From NCBI RefSeq assembly GCF_030272615.1, contig NC_081412.1:98083796-98147795 (forward strand): 64,000 nt of DNA, in the 5' to 3' direction. The position numbers were made by a program, and so were the translations under genes. Shown piece by piece: positions 52,110 to 63,337 of the stretch. Position 1 is the first letter of the stretch. Every line of letters starts with the position of its first letter. The notes under the pieces are model-generated. The model worked only from the letters and a program-made list of their open reading frames with translations, was not told where the DNA came from and made no database searches. The stretch is from Cryptomeria japonica (lineage: Eukaryota > Streptophyta > Pinopsida > Cupressales > Cupressaceae).

Positions 52110-52117
52110 CTATAAAT
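52110..52117 (+). promoter_or_regulatory. TATA box of the antisense PMD gene
   Basis: CTATAAAT stands 83-90 bp upstream of the ATG at 52200, a normal plant spacing. It lies inside the element, between LTR and gene, and points opposite to the element. Confidence 0.5.
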
Positions 52118-52199
52118 GAGACCAAGAGAGTGAAAATTTCTCATTTGCACTAGCCAAAAAGGAGAATTTGTTGCTCTGGAAAAGGACACTTGCTGAGAG

Positions 52200-54372
52200 A
52201 TGGCGAACATTCCAATGGCGGATCACCTTGGAGAATGTGTACATACTTACAGAGGACCGGACGATGCGGGAGCAGCGGTAGGTATCTCAAAAACCCATAT
52301 TTTCAATTTCATGAATTTGACTTGCTGGCGGGACATTGCGGGACCCACAAGGGATGCCAAAACTGACTTCTGCGCTTGTGTAATGTCTTCTGCGCTTGTG
52401 TAAGGGTACACAGGCGCAGGTTATGTGACACAGGCACAATTGTGCATTGGCAACTCAATTTTGGTCCAAAACGGCATGCAAATGATCCGAAAAGGGGGGA
52501 TAAGGGTAGGATAGGTCAAAATAGATAAAGAACACCCTGATTTGGCCATGAAACAAGGAAATGCAGCCCGTAGGAGCAAACCCTAATATTGACAAAATAT
52601 GCCTCAATTTTGATGTAGAGTCGACAGTATCCGTTGATCACATAGGAGAACCGACCTGACTGCTTCATGCTACGACATAGACTCAGGAGCACGGACAGAG
52701 ATACATTAGCAGGACTTGGGATATACTATGTCACATTCATGCCCGAGATTAGGGCAAACACAGGACTACTTACCGCATTGGCAGAGCGATGGCATTCAGA
52801 GACTTCCTCATTCCATCTGGCGACTGGAGAGGTGATGGTGACACTAGAGGATGTATGATGTATCCTCCGCATTTCGATACATGGAGAGATGGTAGAGTAC
52901 GACCCAGTGACAGGGAGAGATGCGTTGTGCAGATTATTTGAGTGCGACGCAGATGATTTGGATATTGTCGAGAGGGAGATTGGCTGGGAGACCATGGCAT
53001 CAGAGTATGATCGACGATATGTGGTGATAGCAGTGGTGATAGCATGCCTACTAGCAGGAGACAGACGAGGACATGGATTCCCTATTGGATGGGGAAGAGT
53101 GCTAGAGCGGATGGCGACAGAGGGGACGGTGTACGCATGGAGACTATGTGTACTGGCTATGCTGTATTTTCAGTTGCATCATATAGCATATCAGGGAGTG
53201 CAGACTTTGAGCTGTGGAGTCACATTGCTACAGGTATGGGAATTTGAGCACATAGCCATATGTCGATCGATTGCAGAGAGACAGGTATTACCACATCGAC
53301 CATATGTGTACTGCTATGGAGGAGCACTGAGACAGGGTCCTTTCGGATACATATTGTATTGGCGACATGAGCTAGACAGACTGAGAGAGTTCACATGGAG
53401 GCCATATCTTGATTGCCCGGGATGGCCAGATGATAGTGATGAGCTACCATATTATAGACAGGAGAGGTACCTGATTGGGTGACCAGTGAATCACCAGAGA
53501 GTGATTGAGATGTACCTGCCAGAGAGAGTCAGACGACAGTTTGGAGAGAGGCAGGATGTAACTAGAAGGACTACACACTTTGCCCGATCTCACAGAGAGA
53601 CGAGTCAGTGGGGGAGTATGATTCAGCCACACATAGCATATGCTGACTTCACATAGCTATAATAGAGACAGCGGGATTGGAGAACAGATGTGGCGGACGC
53701 CGGGATGACAGAGGAGTATGAGAGATGGTTTGCATGATGACGGCCAGTGCCATTGACAGATCTGGACATTCCAGTACCGAGGAGACGGGAGGACTTCCCA
53801 CTCACAGGAGAGGAGGAGGGAAATGATGAGGATGAGGAGGACGAGGGTGGTGATGAGGATGAGGGGATGATGAGGACGGAGATGAGGATGGGGATGACGA
53901 GGATGAGCCAGATTCAGACGAGCAGGAGGCATTGCAGGATATACCCATAGAGCCGGAGACAACTAGGATAGAGGAAATGGAGATGTGCAGGGCTACCATA
54001 GCGAGTCAGTAGGATCATATTGTGACATCAGAGAGACAGAATGCCATCTTGAGGATAGAGCATGAGCAGTTCAGAGCGGAGATAGCTAGACTTACAGCGG
54101 CTCGAGATACAGCAATAGCTCAGGCACAGCGAGAAGAACAGAGAGTCACTGAGTATATTGGGTTGATTAGGGATGCCAGTGCACGGGAGATGGCACAAAT
54201 GCTGGTAGAGACTAGAGAGGAGATACGCCATTGGAGGACACTATATGAGAGTGCAGTTCCACTAGAGCAGAGAGCAGCATCATATCGGGCACGATCGAGG
54301 ACAGAGAGCAGGGCACGCTCTCGGAGGTCATTGAGCAGCATGGGGGTGAGTGGACCTATGAGACCACCATAG
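52200..54372 (+). pseudogene. plant mobile domain (PMD, aminotransferase-like) gene, decayed, antisense to its host element
   Basis: The frame 52619-53660 has the PMD pattern: LLTALAERWHSETSSFHL and GEVMVTLEDV, a helical central part, a PYLDCPGW segment, then VRRQFGERQ. PMD proteins (MAIN/MAIL1 family) act in the nucleus in gene and transposon silencing; many PMD sequences occur in mobile elements. An ATG at 52200 opens 26 codons to a donor-like GTAGGT at 52278; an acceptor-like TGTAG at 52614-52618 rejoins the PMD frame in phase, so a 341-bp intron is plausible. After the domain come an acidic stretch (about 53800-53930), a coiled coil (54022-54260) and an Arg/Ser-rich tail. It is broken by TAG or TGA at 52643, 52856, 53480 and several sites to 53740, and by one shift near 53870. 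Most stops look like C to T changes of CAG or CGA. Confidence 0.82.
52371..52438. repeat. four ACACAGGCGCA-type motifs, two in each orientation
   Basis: TGCGCTTGTGT at 52371 and 52391 is the inverted form of ACACAAGCGCA; ACACAGGCGCA at 52408 and ACACAGGCACA at 52428 are direct. The same motif makes the array at 61486-61608 at the other end of the element interior. These copies fall in the proposed PMD intron. Confidence 0.8.
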
Positions 54373-56873
54373 CCAGGACCAGGAGGGACATCATCCGTGA
54401 GACATGGCAGGGATGAGGAGGATAGAGGGAGCACCCAGTGACAGAGGCACATGCTCCTTATGACAGACAGTGGACATTATGTAGTGTGACATTTTGTAGT
54501 CAGCCTGCGGGCCATACTTAGGATAGACAGTCCAATTTTGTACTCCGATATTATGTTGACATATGATATGATATGCATCGATATGATGGGATGCAATGTG
54601 TTATGACTGATGTTATTTTCCATGTATGAATGACTTATGCACTGTTTTATGTACCATTGTGGAACATGTATGGATGTATTTTTTTATGTGTTTGTAATGC
54701 ATTTATAATATGAAAAATACTTGATACGATGCTCGATGTGATGTGTGATATAATGCAAATGTACTAACCGAATGGATGCAGGATGCAACATATGTTTTTT
54801 TTGTGTGGAGATCGGAGAACTAGACTGAACTGACTACCCAAACTAATGGAAGAAATGTTAGTAAGAAGAAATGAAACAGAGGACAGTTAGAGATGAAGAA
54901 AAACTTGCTTTCAGTAATGCACTTTGTAGGTGAGAACTTTTATTATAATATAGCAAAATGGATGCGTAGCATCGTGGCATTGAAGGCCAGAGCTGAAATG
55001 CAACCCTTTTTGCAAAAGACAGACACATCGCAGACAAACGACAATCACAACAAAAGAAATTAAGAGACCATGAACCATCCCGGTCACTCTAAATCACTTA
55101 GTGACATCATCGAGCAACATGGGAACATGATCGAAGCCAAAGATAAATCAGTAAAAAGATAAGATGCACAAATTCCAACAAGCCAAACAAATATCTTGAT
55201 CTTCATTGTCAAAAGTTGAAAGTGTTGATAGGACGATCATGCTGTCTGGTTTCAGGACATGCGGTACCCCGTCTAAGACTGGACACAGTCTGGTTTCAAG
55301 TATACCACACCCTGTATAAGACCCATGATAGTGTGCCAAGGACGAATGATTTTGAGGTTGATTGATATGACAATTTTGATCAGTTTGAATGTCTGAGTTG
55401 ATTGAAAAGTTCATCTGTTTACGCATGATTTCATTAAAGCGTAGCGTGTGATTAATTGTTGTTGGATGGATGCTCAGTGATCTATCTTATGCACAGAGGG
55501 GTTATTTATTGCAAAATGCTTTTCGAGTTTTTAGGGGTTTTTTTTTTTTCAAGACTTTATTTGACTTTTTAGGGATTTTCTCAGGTCATTATTTGATTTT
55601 TATGATTTTTTCAGGACATTTTGAAATATTTTTGGATTATTTCAGGACATTTAAAAAAAATTTGGATTATTTCAGGACATTTAAAAAAAAAAATTTGGAT
55701 TATTTCAGGACATTTTAAATTTTTTTTGGATTATTCAGGACATTTAAAAAAAAAATTTGGATTATTTTAGGACATTTTTCAATTTTTTTGAATTATTTCA
55801 GGACATTTTTCAATTTTTTATTTATTTTTGCCCCCAGTGTCTAGCAAGGAAAGGAATATGACAGGTGAATAAATAGGCTTTTTCAAATGATGGTGGATAG
55901 AGGGAAAACAAAGGCCTTTTATTATGGAGACAATACAGATGCAATTTTCAAGGGCTATTGCGTGATGGGACAAGAGACTGGATATGGCAATGTAAAGTAG
56001 TGACATGGCATGAGGGACATGTCAAGAGGTTTTTGAAACCATGTTTAAATTTTGCGTCCTTATGTCAGATCAAGATCAAGGAATGAAAAAGAGTGTATGG
56101 ATAGTGATAAGATATGGATAGGATAAGCAAGACCAAGAATGGATAAGGGACATGGACTAAAGGTCGGGATTGGCTAAGGGATAGTGGCAAAAAGTTGCAA
56201 TAAGCTAGGGAATATGGATGAAAGGTTATAATAAGCAAATGGATAAAGACCAAAAGCTGCAAACAAGATGCATGATGCTCATAACGATCCTCAGCCTTGT
56301 CAAGATCAAAGGTGGAAAGGGAAATTGGACATTAGGGACAATAGGATAATGGAGGGTAATGACAAGGGTTCGATAGGATAATGGAACAATGAAGGACAAA
56401 AGGATATGATAGGATAAAACCTACCCCCATGTACAGTGTGCAAGAAGTTCATAGATTACGCATGATGCCTGTTTGCCATGTTTTCATCACGGTACTTGCC
56501 CAAGGCGCCTATTTGCCAGGTTTTCACCAGTGGACGAATTATTTTTGCTTTCCTTTTTTTTTTCTCTTTTTTTTTTTCACTTTTTTGATTTTTTTGTATT
56601 TTTGAGCTTTTGATTTTCTCAATAGAAGATGGACACATGATAGGGGATGGAAGAAGGACTCAAGCATCTCTTTTTTTTTTCTTTTTTTTTTGGATAGTAG
56701 CCTTGAAAAAAAAAAAATGGACCATGACCTTTAAAAGTATGCTCAAAGACGTTGGTAGGATAAGGACATGGAAAATAAGATGAAACTAAGGCGAGGATTT
56801 ATGCACAGGATTGGACCAGAGGGATCGAAGGATGGAAAATATGCATTGGATAATGGATAGGGTATTGGAAGAA
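54373..56873. other. non-coding interior of the 13-kb element
   Basis: No conserved domain on either strand. It contains the 31-bp array at 55611-55825 and long T and A runs at about 56540-56720. Where reverse transcriptase and integrase would stand in an autonomous element there is nothing recognisable. Confidence 0.6.
55611..55825. repeat. seven-unit array, about 31-bp spacing
   Basis: TCAGGACATTT (once TTAGGACATTT) recurs at 55611, 55642, 55672, 55705, 55735, 55767 and 55798, separated by A or T runs and GGATTATT. Spacing is 30-33 bp, close to three helical turns. Confidence 0.92.
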
Positions 56874-59636
56874 CTAGGCTTCAGTGGATGGAAATGAAGG
56901 CAAGATCGACATTGGCACACACCTTGAGGGGTGATGGACTGATGGAGGAAAAATGGATTTCAGATTGTGAGATTTGGATGGAGGAATAGCTTGGGATTTT
57001 GGGACATAAGGGCCCAAAATGGATGAAGAAGGCGGTGGAGGAACAAATTTGAGAGGTTTGGATGGAGGAATAGCAATTTTGGATGCCAAGTTGGATGTTT
57101 CTTTAGGCTTTTGTTCTTCAAGGAGCCGCTTAGGGATCCACATGGTTTTTTATTTTTCATGCTTTTGTGGTTCCTTGGAGTGCATTACTTGCACAAGGGA
57201 TTTAGGAACCCATATATATTTTGACTTTGCTTTATTTTTCTCAGTGGGCCTTTGTGGCCTTTTGGATATTTCTTTTTCTTTTTGGACCATATTGTTCTTT
57301 GTTTTGACATGCCGATTATATTGGACATGTTGATCCTTGAATACATGTGGATTTTTAGACTTATGACTTTTATACTTGGCATCCAAATTGCTTGGAGGGG
57401 GAAAGGAATGCATGGATGGATATGAATGAAGTGGAATTCTTTTGGATTGATGAAATTTACTCAAGGATGTGTGCCTTTGCTGACCTTGCATAAAGGATGA
57501 AGGGATATAAGGACCTAAGATGGATGGAAGGGATGATGGGGAAGGTGTATGTTTTGATTTTGAAGGGATGTTGGATTTAGCAGGGGTACCCACATCTTGA
57601 GGAATTTCACTGAGGCCATGACCCTTAATATTTTCTTTAACATGAAGGGATTCCTGCTTATGAAGATCTACTCCTTTGCCTTTATGAATATCCTGACTTG
57701 TAGGATACTCTTTTCTTTGGGAAGAAGACGCGAGTCCATTATGAGGTGGATATGATATGAGAGAAATAATGAGATCTTGAAGTGGATCGAATTGCACTAA
57801 AGTGGAAGAACCCATTATGCATGTCGAGGGTTCATGAACATCTTGCACTGACACTTTAGAATCATGAGGGGGACTAGGATTGTGTAGTGGACATGGTTCA
57901 ATGATAGGCTCTTCAAGAGATGGAATGGGAGAAATAATGGGATCATCAAAAGAAATGCGATCTTGGAGTGTATATGGAGTATTAAGACGTGGAGATGGAG
58001 GAACAAGTGGATCTTGTGGAGGATCTGAAGGAATGATTTGATCTTGACAAGGAGGAAGATCATTGGAATCCTCTTTAAAGGTGCTTTGCTCTTGACTTTC
58101 AATGGGATCATCATAAAGGATGGAAAGGATATCTTGATCTTTCTCAAGAAGTGGAATGTCAATGGGATTTGAAAGGACATTGTGTTCATGAAATGGAAGG
58201 GGATCGTTTAGGATTGGATGAACTGGGATATCTTGATCTTGCCCTGGGAATGGAGTGTCAATAAGACTTTGGATAGGATGGACAAGAATAGGGGAATCAT
58301 CATGAGTGTCTGGGGAAATGGGATCCTGGTCAACAATTGGGGATGATAAGGTTTTGGGATCTTGATCTTGATCTATTTTAACATTCATTTCTTTATGCTC
58401 TAAATTATCCTCTTGACATGGGGTTAGACTTTGGATATGCATGGGGGATTCTGACAAGGGATCAATGGTTTGGCATGAAGGAAATGCACTTTGAACATTT
58501 GTGATGGATTCTGGCACGGAATCAATGCTTGAACATGAGGAAGAGGGACTTCGAATGGGGTCCTCTAAAATAGGTAATGGCAATAAAGTGCATGGTGGCA
58601 TTGGGTCTTGTATTTCTGAAACATGACAAGGATGTGCATCATGAATTGGATTATCGTGGCAATCAATTATGGATAGCCCTTGGGTAATTTCATCCTTGGG
58701 TGTATTGTTTGATGAGGACAATATGGAAGGTTCTTGTGAAACTTCTAGAGGTGTAGGGATAGGTGCCACTGGAGAGTCAATTTGCTTGTGGGGGGATGAG
58801 GCATTACTAGACATAAGTGTATTATCTTGATCTTATTCAAAGAACTCACTTGGTAGGTTCCTTAAGATCCTTGCAATAAAGCCACCTTTCTTTTGGGGTT
58901 TTGACATAGTTGTATCTGGAATTTGAATTTGTTTGGCAAGGAGTTGGTTCTGATCTAATGTCATGTTTTGATATTGGACTTGGTTTAATTATTCTGACAT
59001 GTTTGAAACTTGGGTTGGTGTGTGTTGTAACCTTTGTTTTTGAATGTTTGGTTGTGGTTGTTGACATTGATATTCCACCATTGGTTGAACTATTTGTTGA
59101 CATTGTATAGTTGGTTGGACATATTGTTGAAATTGGACCATTGGTTGTGTTGGTTGTATATGTTGGACCATTGGTTGTGATGGTTGAAAATCTGATTGAT
59201 AGTAAACACCTTCTTGTTCTTGTTGTGGAGGCACATAATGTTGAAATTGATGTTGTCTCTTTTCTTAAAATTGTTTCATCATCTCTATTTGTGAGAGGAG
59301 AGCTGGTATGTCTGACCGTTCAAGAAGAGATCTTACATCAATTGGCTTAATATTTGGATTTCGACCTGGAAATTTTTGAAACATTTTGGACATTTGTGAT
59401 CTATTCTTCGCAATTTTTTTCACTCTTTGTTCCAAAATCTCCTCTTCTTGAGCTAGTTTCTCCTCTAGTTTTTGTATTTGGAGACGTGTTTCATCATAAA
59501 AAGTTTGATCAATATTGCCTTGTTGTTGGGTTGGATATAATTGTGATTGCCTTGGATTAAAATTTGATTGCATTGTCGGTTAATATGTCAAACTTTGTTG
59601 CATCATTGGTGCTTGGAACCTTGTTTCAATAGACAT
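56874..59636 (-). pseudogene. 921-codon low-complexity frame of the 13-kb element, interrupted only by TAA codons
   Basis: From ATG at 59636 to TAG at 56874 one minus-strand phase stays readable, broken by TAA at about 59580, 59265, 58989, 58833 and 57150. Each could be a single C to T change of CAA in a Gln-rich protein, and no frame shift is seen; the longest open part is 57150-58814 (554 codons). The N-terminus has a coiled coil (KLEEKLAQEEEILEQRVKK), then a Gln/Pro-rich part, then a long Ser/Pro/Asp-rich part with many I-P-L-type acidic repeats. Near the end two related modules carry SILGPY(I/V)P and (I/M)W(V/I)PK(S/R)L. I do not recognise the family. It could be an unusual gag or the extra ORF of a Tat-like element. 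Confidence 0.6.
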
Positions 59637-61485
59637 GTCACTATGCAATGCAATATTTTTGGAATTCTTCAAGGATAATGTATGATATGCAACTAAATGC
59701 AAACTGAATAGATGAAAATGCAATCTATGGAAAGAATGCAATCTATGTTTTTGGTTGCTTTTCAAAATTTTGACAAACTCATGAATACAAATCTAAAAGA
59801 GAGACCCTTAGGAAATTGGAATGATGTCTAGACCTCAAAGGACAAAAGGACCAAGTGACAAAAGGACAAGATGACAATGTCTCCCCTATATGCTTGGATA
59901 CTAAGCTAGGTTTGACGAAATGACATTGATGACAAAAGGACAAAAGGTTTGATAAGGTCTAGACTTCCTAACAATGACTTAGGGTTTATCAAAGATTTGG
60001 ATTACTCAAGTATGACAAAACCTAGTTTTGACACTATATGCAAAGGGACAATTACTATGCAAATGACTCTAATATGATATGATAATGACCTAAGCTTAAT
60101 GAAGAGACCTAGGGTATGCAAATATGAATAAATGACAATGGTATTACTCTAATGCAAGAGGACATATGCAAATGGATGACTCTTATTGATATGCAAAGGA
60201 GTATGACCTAGATGAAACTTAACCTTGATAGTTAACAATGACTTTGCAAAATGCAAACCTAAGATGAACCTAAATCTAAGTGACATGCATGTTGAGACAA
60301 GATTTTGAACAATGTTTGACAACCATGTTTGAAGATGTGTTTTGAACTTTGTTGGATGAAATGCTCTTGTGTTTAACCTTGTTTTGAATCAATTTGTCTT
60401 GTTCTTGAAATGAGATACAATTCAACTTTTGACAAGCAAAGAATACAAGATATTTCAACTTAGACTCAAGACAATCATGCTCATTCCCACATTTCTTATG
60501 GTAGGTAAGGACATTAGGTACTTGAGAGGTAGACTCATTAAGGGATTCAAGGAGAATACATAGATGCTTGACCCCACGGGCTCCCCTCCACGACACTCAC
60601 TTCTCAGGGCAGCCAAGCATCAGTCCCCATGGAAATCTCCCCATGGCGAACTTATTATCTCTTCCAAGTATCTGAACTTGTCCTTCTCAAGCAACTAGAA
60701 GGGTTTTTGGCCTCTAAAAACAAGGTGTTTAGTAAGGATTTCTGTTAAGCGTTACTCCTTGGTGTCACGCAAGCGTGATTGAGACATTAAGCCCACCAAG
60801 ATACCAAACAAATGTAGTCGCACAAGCACGATTTAGACCATGAGGTCCTACTTAGATGTTGATATGAGAAAGAGTTCAAGGGTCATCACTTCCCAAGTAA
60901 CTACAATTCCCACGTAACCCTTCCTTCAAAGCTTTTGCTCATTAGGTATTTATTTATAGTGAGTTAGAATGCCAAGGTATTCTAGTTGTACTCACTTTGG
61001 GTCATTCCCTTCTCACGATTGTCACTTGCTTGCAAAAGAAAATGGTCGGGAAGGCAGACCCTCTAAAGGTGACACACAATCAAAAACATGAGCATGGTAT
61101 CGAAGATCTGGATTTCTGATCACCCTAAGAAGGATGAGAGCATACTCTCCTACTCCAATGTCAAACTCAACAATCAAGGAAAACATACATTCATTCCATC
61201 CTATTTAGAAATCATACTAGGTGCCTAAATATTAATTACAAACACAAATTTTAGTTGTAGTCCAAGGCAACCTGCAAAACCCAAGTCAGAAGTTTGATAT
61301 GTTTAGTCTTCGACTATCGAATCTGCATAAAACATGTTATTAGCTTCATTTGTTGTCTTTGTCATGCGTATGCCAAGGTGCTGCATAGAGAATCAGTACC
61401 AAAAAACCAAAAAGCAGAAACAGAATGCAAAACAAAACAATTTTCAAGTAAAAACACTGCTTTTTTACCTCTGTTTCTGGACTTT
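59637..61485. other. leader region of the 13-kb element
   Basis: On the minus strand this lies between primer site and the long frame. It has many short GACAAAAGGAC-type repeats (about 59840-60250) and no recognised domain; the 106-codon minus frame at 60276-60596 is not known to me. Confidence 0.5.
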
Positions 61486-61608
61486 ACACAGGCGCATAAT
61501 GAATGAAACAGGCATAGAATGCTTGACACAGGCGCAGAATGTCCTTGACACAGGCGCAAAATGCTTGACACAAGTGCAGATTGTCTCACACAGGCACAGA
61601 AGTCCCCA
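61486..61608 (+). repeat. six-unit minisatellite near the 5' LTR
   Basis: ACACAGGCGCA and close variants recur at 61486, about 61506, 61526, 61548, 61568 and 61588, with about 20-22 bp spacing and AATGCTTG-like spacers. Confidence 0.9.
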
Positions 61609-61690
61609 GAAAGCCCTGCATTACCCTGTTTCTTGGGTTTTTAACCTGCAAATCAACTCAAAAGCACTCAAAAGCATGATTAGGGGGTTA

Positions 61691-61709
61691 GTTCACGTCG
61701 GGTTCACCA
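61691..61709 (-). other. primer-binding-site-like sequence of the 13-kb element
   Basis: On the minus strand TGGTGAACCCGACGTGAAC starts 5 bp after the LTR end. It begins TGG as a site complementary to a tRNA CCA end must. I cannot name the tRNA. Confidence 0.6.
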
Positions 61710-62066
61710 ATTAATGTAGCTAGGAAATCGGAAATCATCAAAGCAAATCAATATTAGTCATTAGCTCAATCACAAAAGCTCAATTGCAATGATCAATCCT
61801 AACACACTCAATAAAGACATGAAAAGCAAAACATTCAAAACTAAAAACTAAGCAAACCAAATGCAGATCTGAATGTCTCCTTCATGCGGCTCCATTGTCC
61901 TTCTTTCTTCTCCAAATAGCCTTTGTTTGTGGATCTCACCTTCAAGTGCATAAACCTAATGTGAAAGCAAGATTGACATTGGCACAAGAATACTCAAAGC
62001 GTGATTGATTCGACAAAGTAATTCAATCAAGTGATTATTATTAGCCGAGATTGAAGAAATTCATCC

Positions 62067-62076
62067 AATTTATAGA
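62067..62076 (-). promoter_or_regulatory. TATA box in the 5' LTR, minus strand
   Basis: On the minus strand CTATAAATTG stands about 1.26 kb into the LTR, downstream of the subrepeat array, with about 350 bp left for R and U5. The same sequence is present in the 3' LTR at 50557-50566. Confidence 0.5.
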
Positions 62077-62803
62077 CAAATTGGAGAAATGATCAAATTA
62101 ACATGATTCAATTCAAATGGAAATTGTAAATCAAAAATGTCAATTATGACAAATTATGACAAATTATGCACTTTCTATGTAAAATTTGATTGATTGATAA
62201 TTATGACAAAATTATGAGAAATTTCCATGTCAAAAATTGATTGATTGTCAATTATGACAAATTGAAATGTCATTCCCATGAAACTAGGAGGAAAATAGGA
62301 GGAAATTGAATTAGAAATTAGGAAAATTGGAAAATTAGGAAATAGAAAATTAGAAAATGAGGGAAATAGGAATTAGGAAATTAGTGAATTAATTAATAAT
62401 TTTTCATTTATTAATTAATTCACAAAGAGGGAATTTAGAAATTGATGAAAAATTAGGAAATTAGTGAATTAGGAGAAATTAGGTAAATTAATTAATAATT
62501 TGTCATTTATTAATTAATTCACAAAAAGAGGAATAATTAGTTAGCCAATTAAACATTTAATTGTGACACGAAGACCTAGGATAAATAAATAAATTATTTA
62601 ACCTAGAGGGAGAAATGAATAAAATCATGAAACCCTAAAAGATGAATTAGAAATGCAAGGATGACAATTAGGTCTTGATGAAAGATAATTGAATCGATCA
62701 TGATTCTGATTAACAAAGGACCAATGTGATAAATGATTTGATTGATAAATGCGCCAATTGACGAGGAACAATGACTAATTGATCCAAATTGACATAATTG
62801 AGA

Positions 62804-63047
62804 TAGACAACGATCGATGGCAAATTGATTGCAAAATGACAAAATTGACAAGAGGACAAGGATCGATGACAAAATAGATTGCAAGACGACAAGATTGAAA
62901 ATGACCACGATCGATGACAAATCGAACGCAAAATGACAAGATCGAACATGACAACGATCGATGACAAATCGATCACAAAATGACAAGATTGAAAATGATA
63001 AGGATTGATGACAAATCGATCGCCAGATGATAAGATTGATAAGAGGA
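62804..63047 (-). repeat. tandem subrepeats in the 5' LTR
   Basis: The five-unit array seen in the 3' LTR, same unit number and order, so the array was present before insertion. Confidence 0.9.
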
Positions 63048-63337
63048 CAAAACCCTAATTAGGATTGACGATGTCCAAAATGATGACAAATGAGCATGCA
63101 CATTGATGCGACAGGATAAGATCGATCAAAACCATGACTGCAGAGTGTTGTCGACAAGACCAAATTTGAGAGCGAGACGAATGAAGAATGTAGAAGAATG
63201 ACTCGATGCTCGCAAATGATAAAAACCAAGTGCGTGACATAGGAGAAATGTTAATGCGACGCAAAAACCTAAAATGAGGCAATGCGCAAATGTTAAAGTA
63301 TGATTCCGCAAGCGTTGACCATTTTTAGACATCTACA

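Larger units (their letters stand above)
50205..63337 (-). mobile_element. 13.1-kb Gypsy-type LTR element without pol, minus strand
   Basis: Two LTRs of about 1.63 kb (about 97% alike by eye) with termini TGTAG...CTACA enclose 9.9 kb. Orientation is shown by CAAAGAGGGGCAAAA next to the left LTR and a primer-site-like TGGTGAACCCGACGTGAAC next to the right LTR, both read on the minus strand. Flanks ACATC and ACCTC are a target duplication with one change. I find no protease, reverse transcriptase, RNase H or integrase. Instead there is a 921-codon minus-strand frame and an antisense PMD gene. The size, the extra frames and the antisense gene fit the Tat branch of Ty3/Gypsy; that placement is an inference. 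It is probably a non-autonomous family mobilised in trans. Confidence 0.88.
61715..63337 (-). repeat. 5' LTR of the 13-kb element
   Basis: Partner of 50205-51836 with about 3% differences and a 10-bp duplication of ACAAATTATG near 62150. Its tandem subrepeat array is at 62804-63047. Confidence 0.93.

Noticed and set aside
52726-54452. Minus-strand Ser/Pro-rich frames opposite the PMD gene
   Set aside because: Antisense shadows of acidic and Arg-rich plus-strand coding; no start context or known domain.
61486-61608. CRISPR-like array
   Set aside because: Repeat and spacer together are only about 21 bp and spacers are related to each other; it is a minisatellite inside a plant retroelement.
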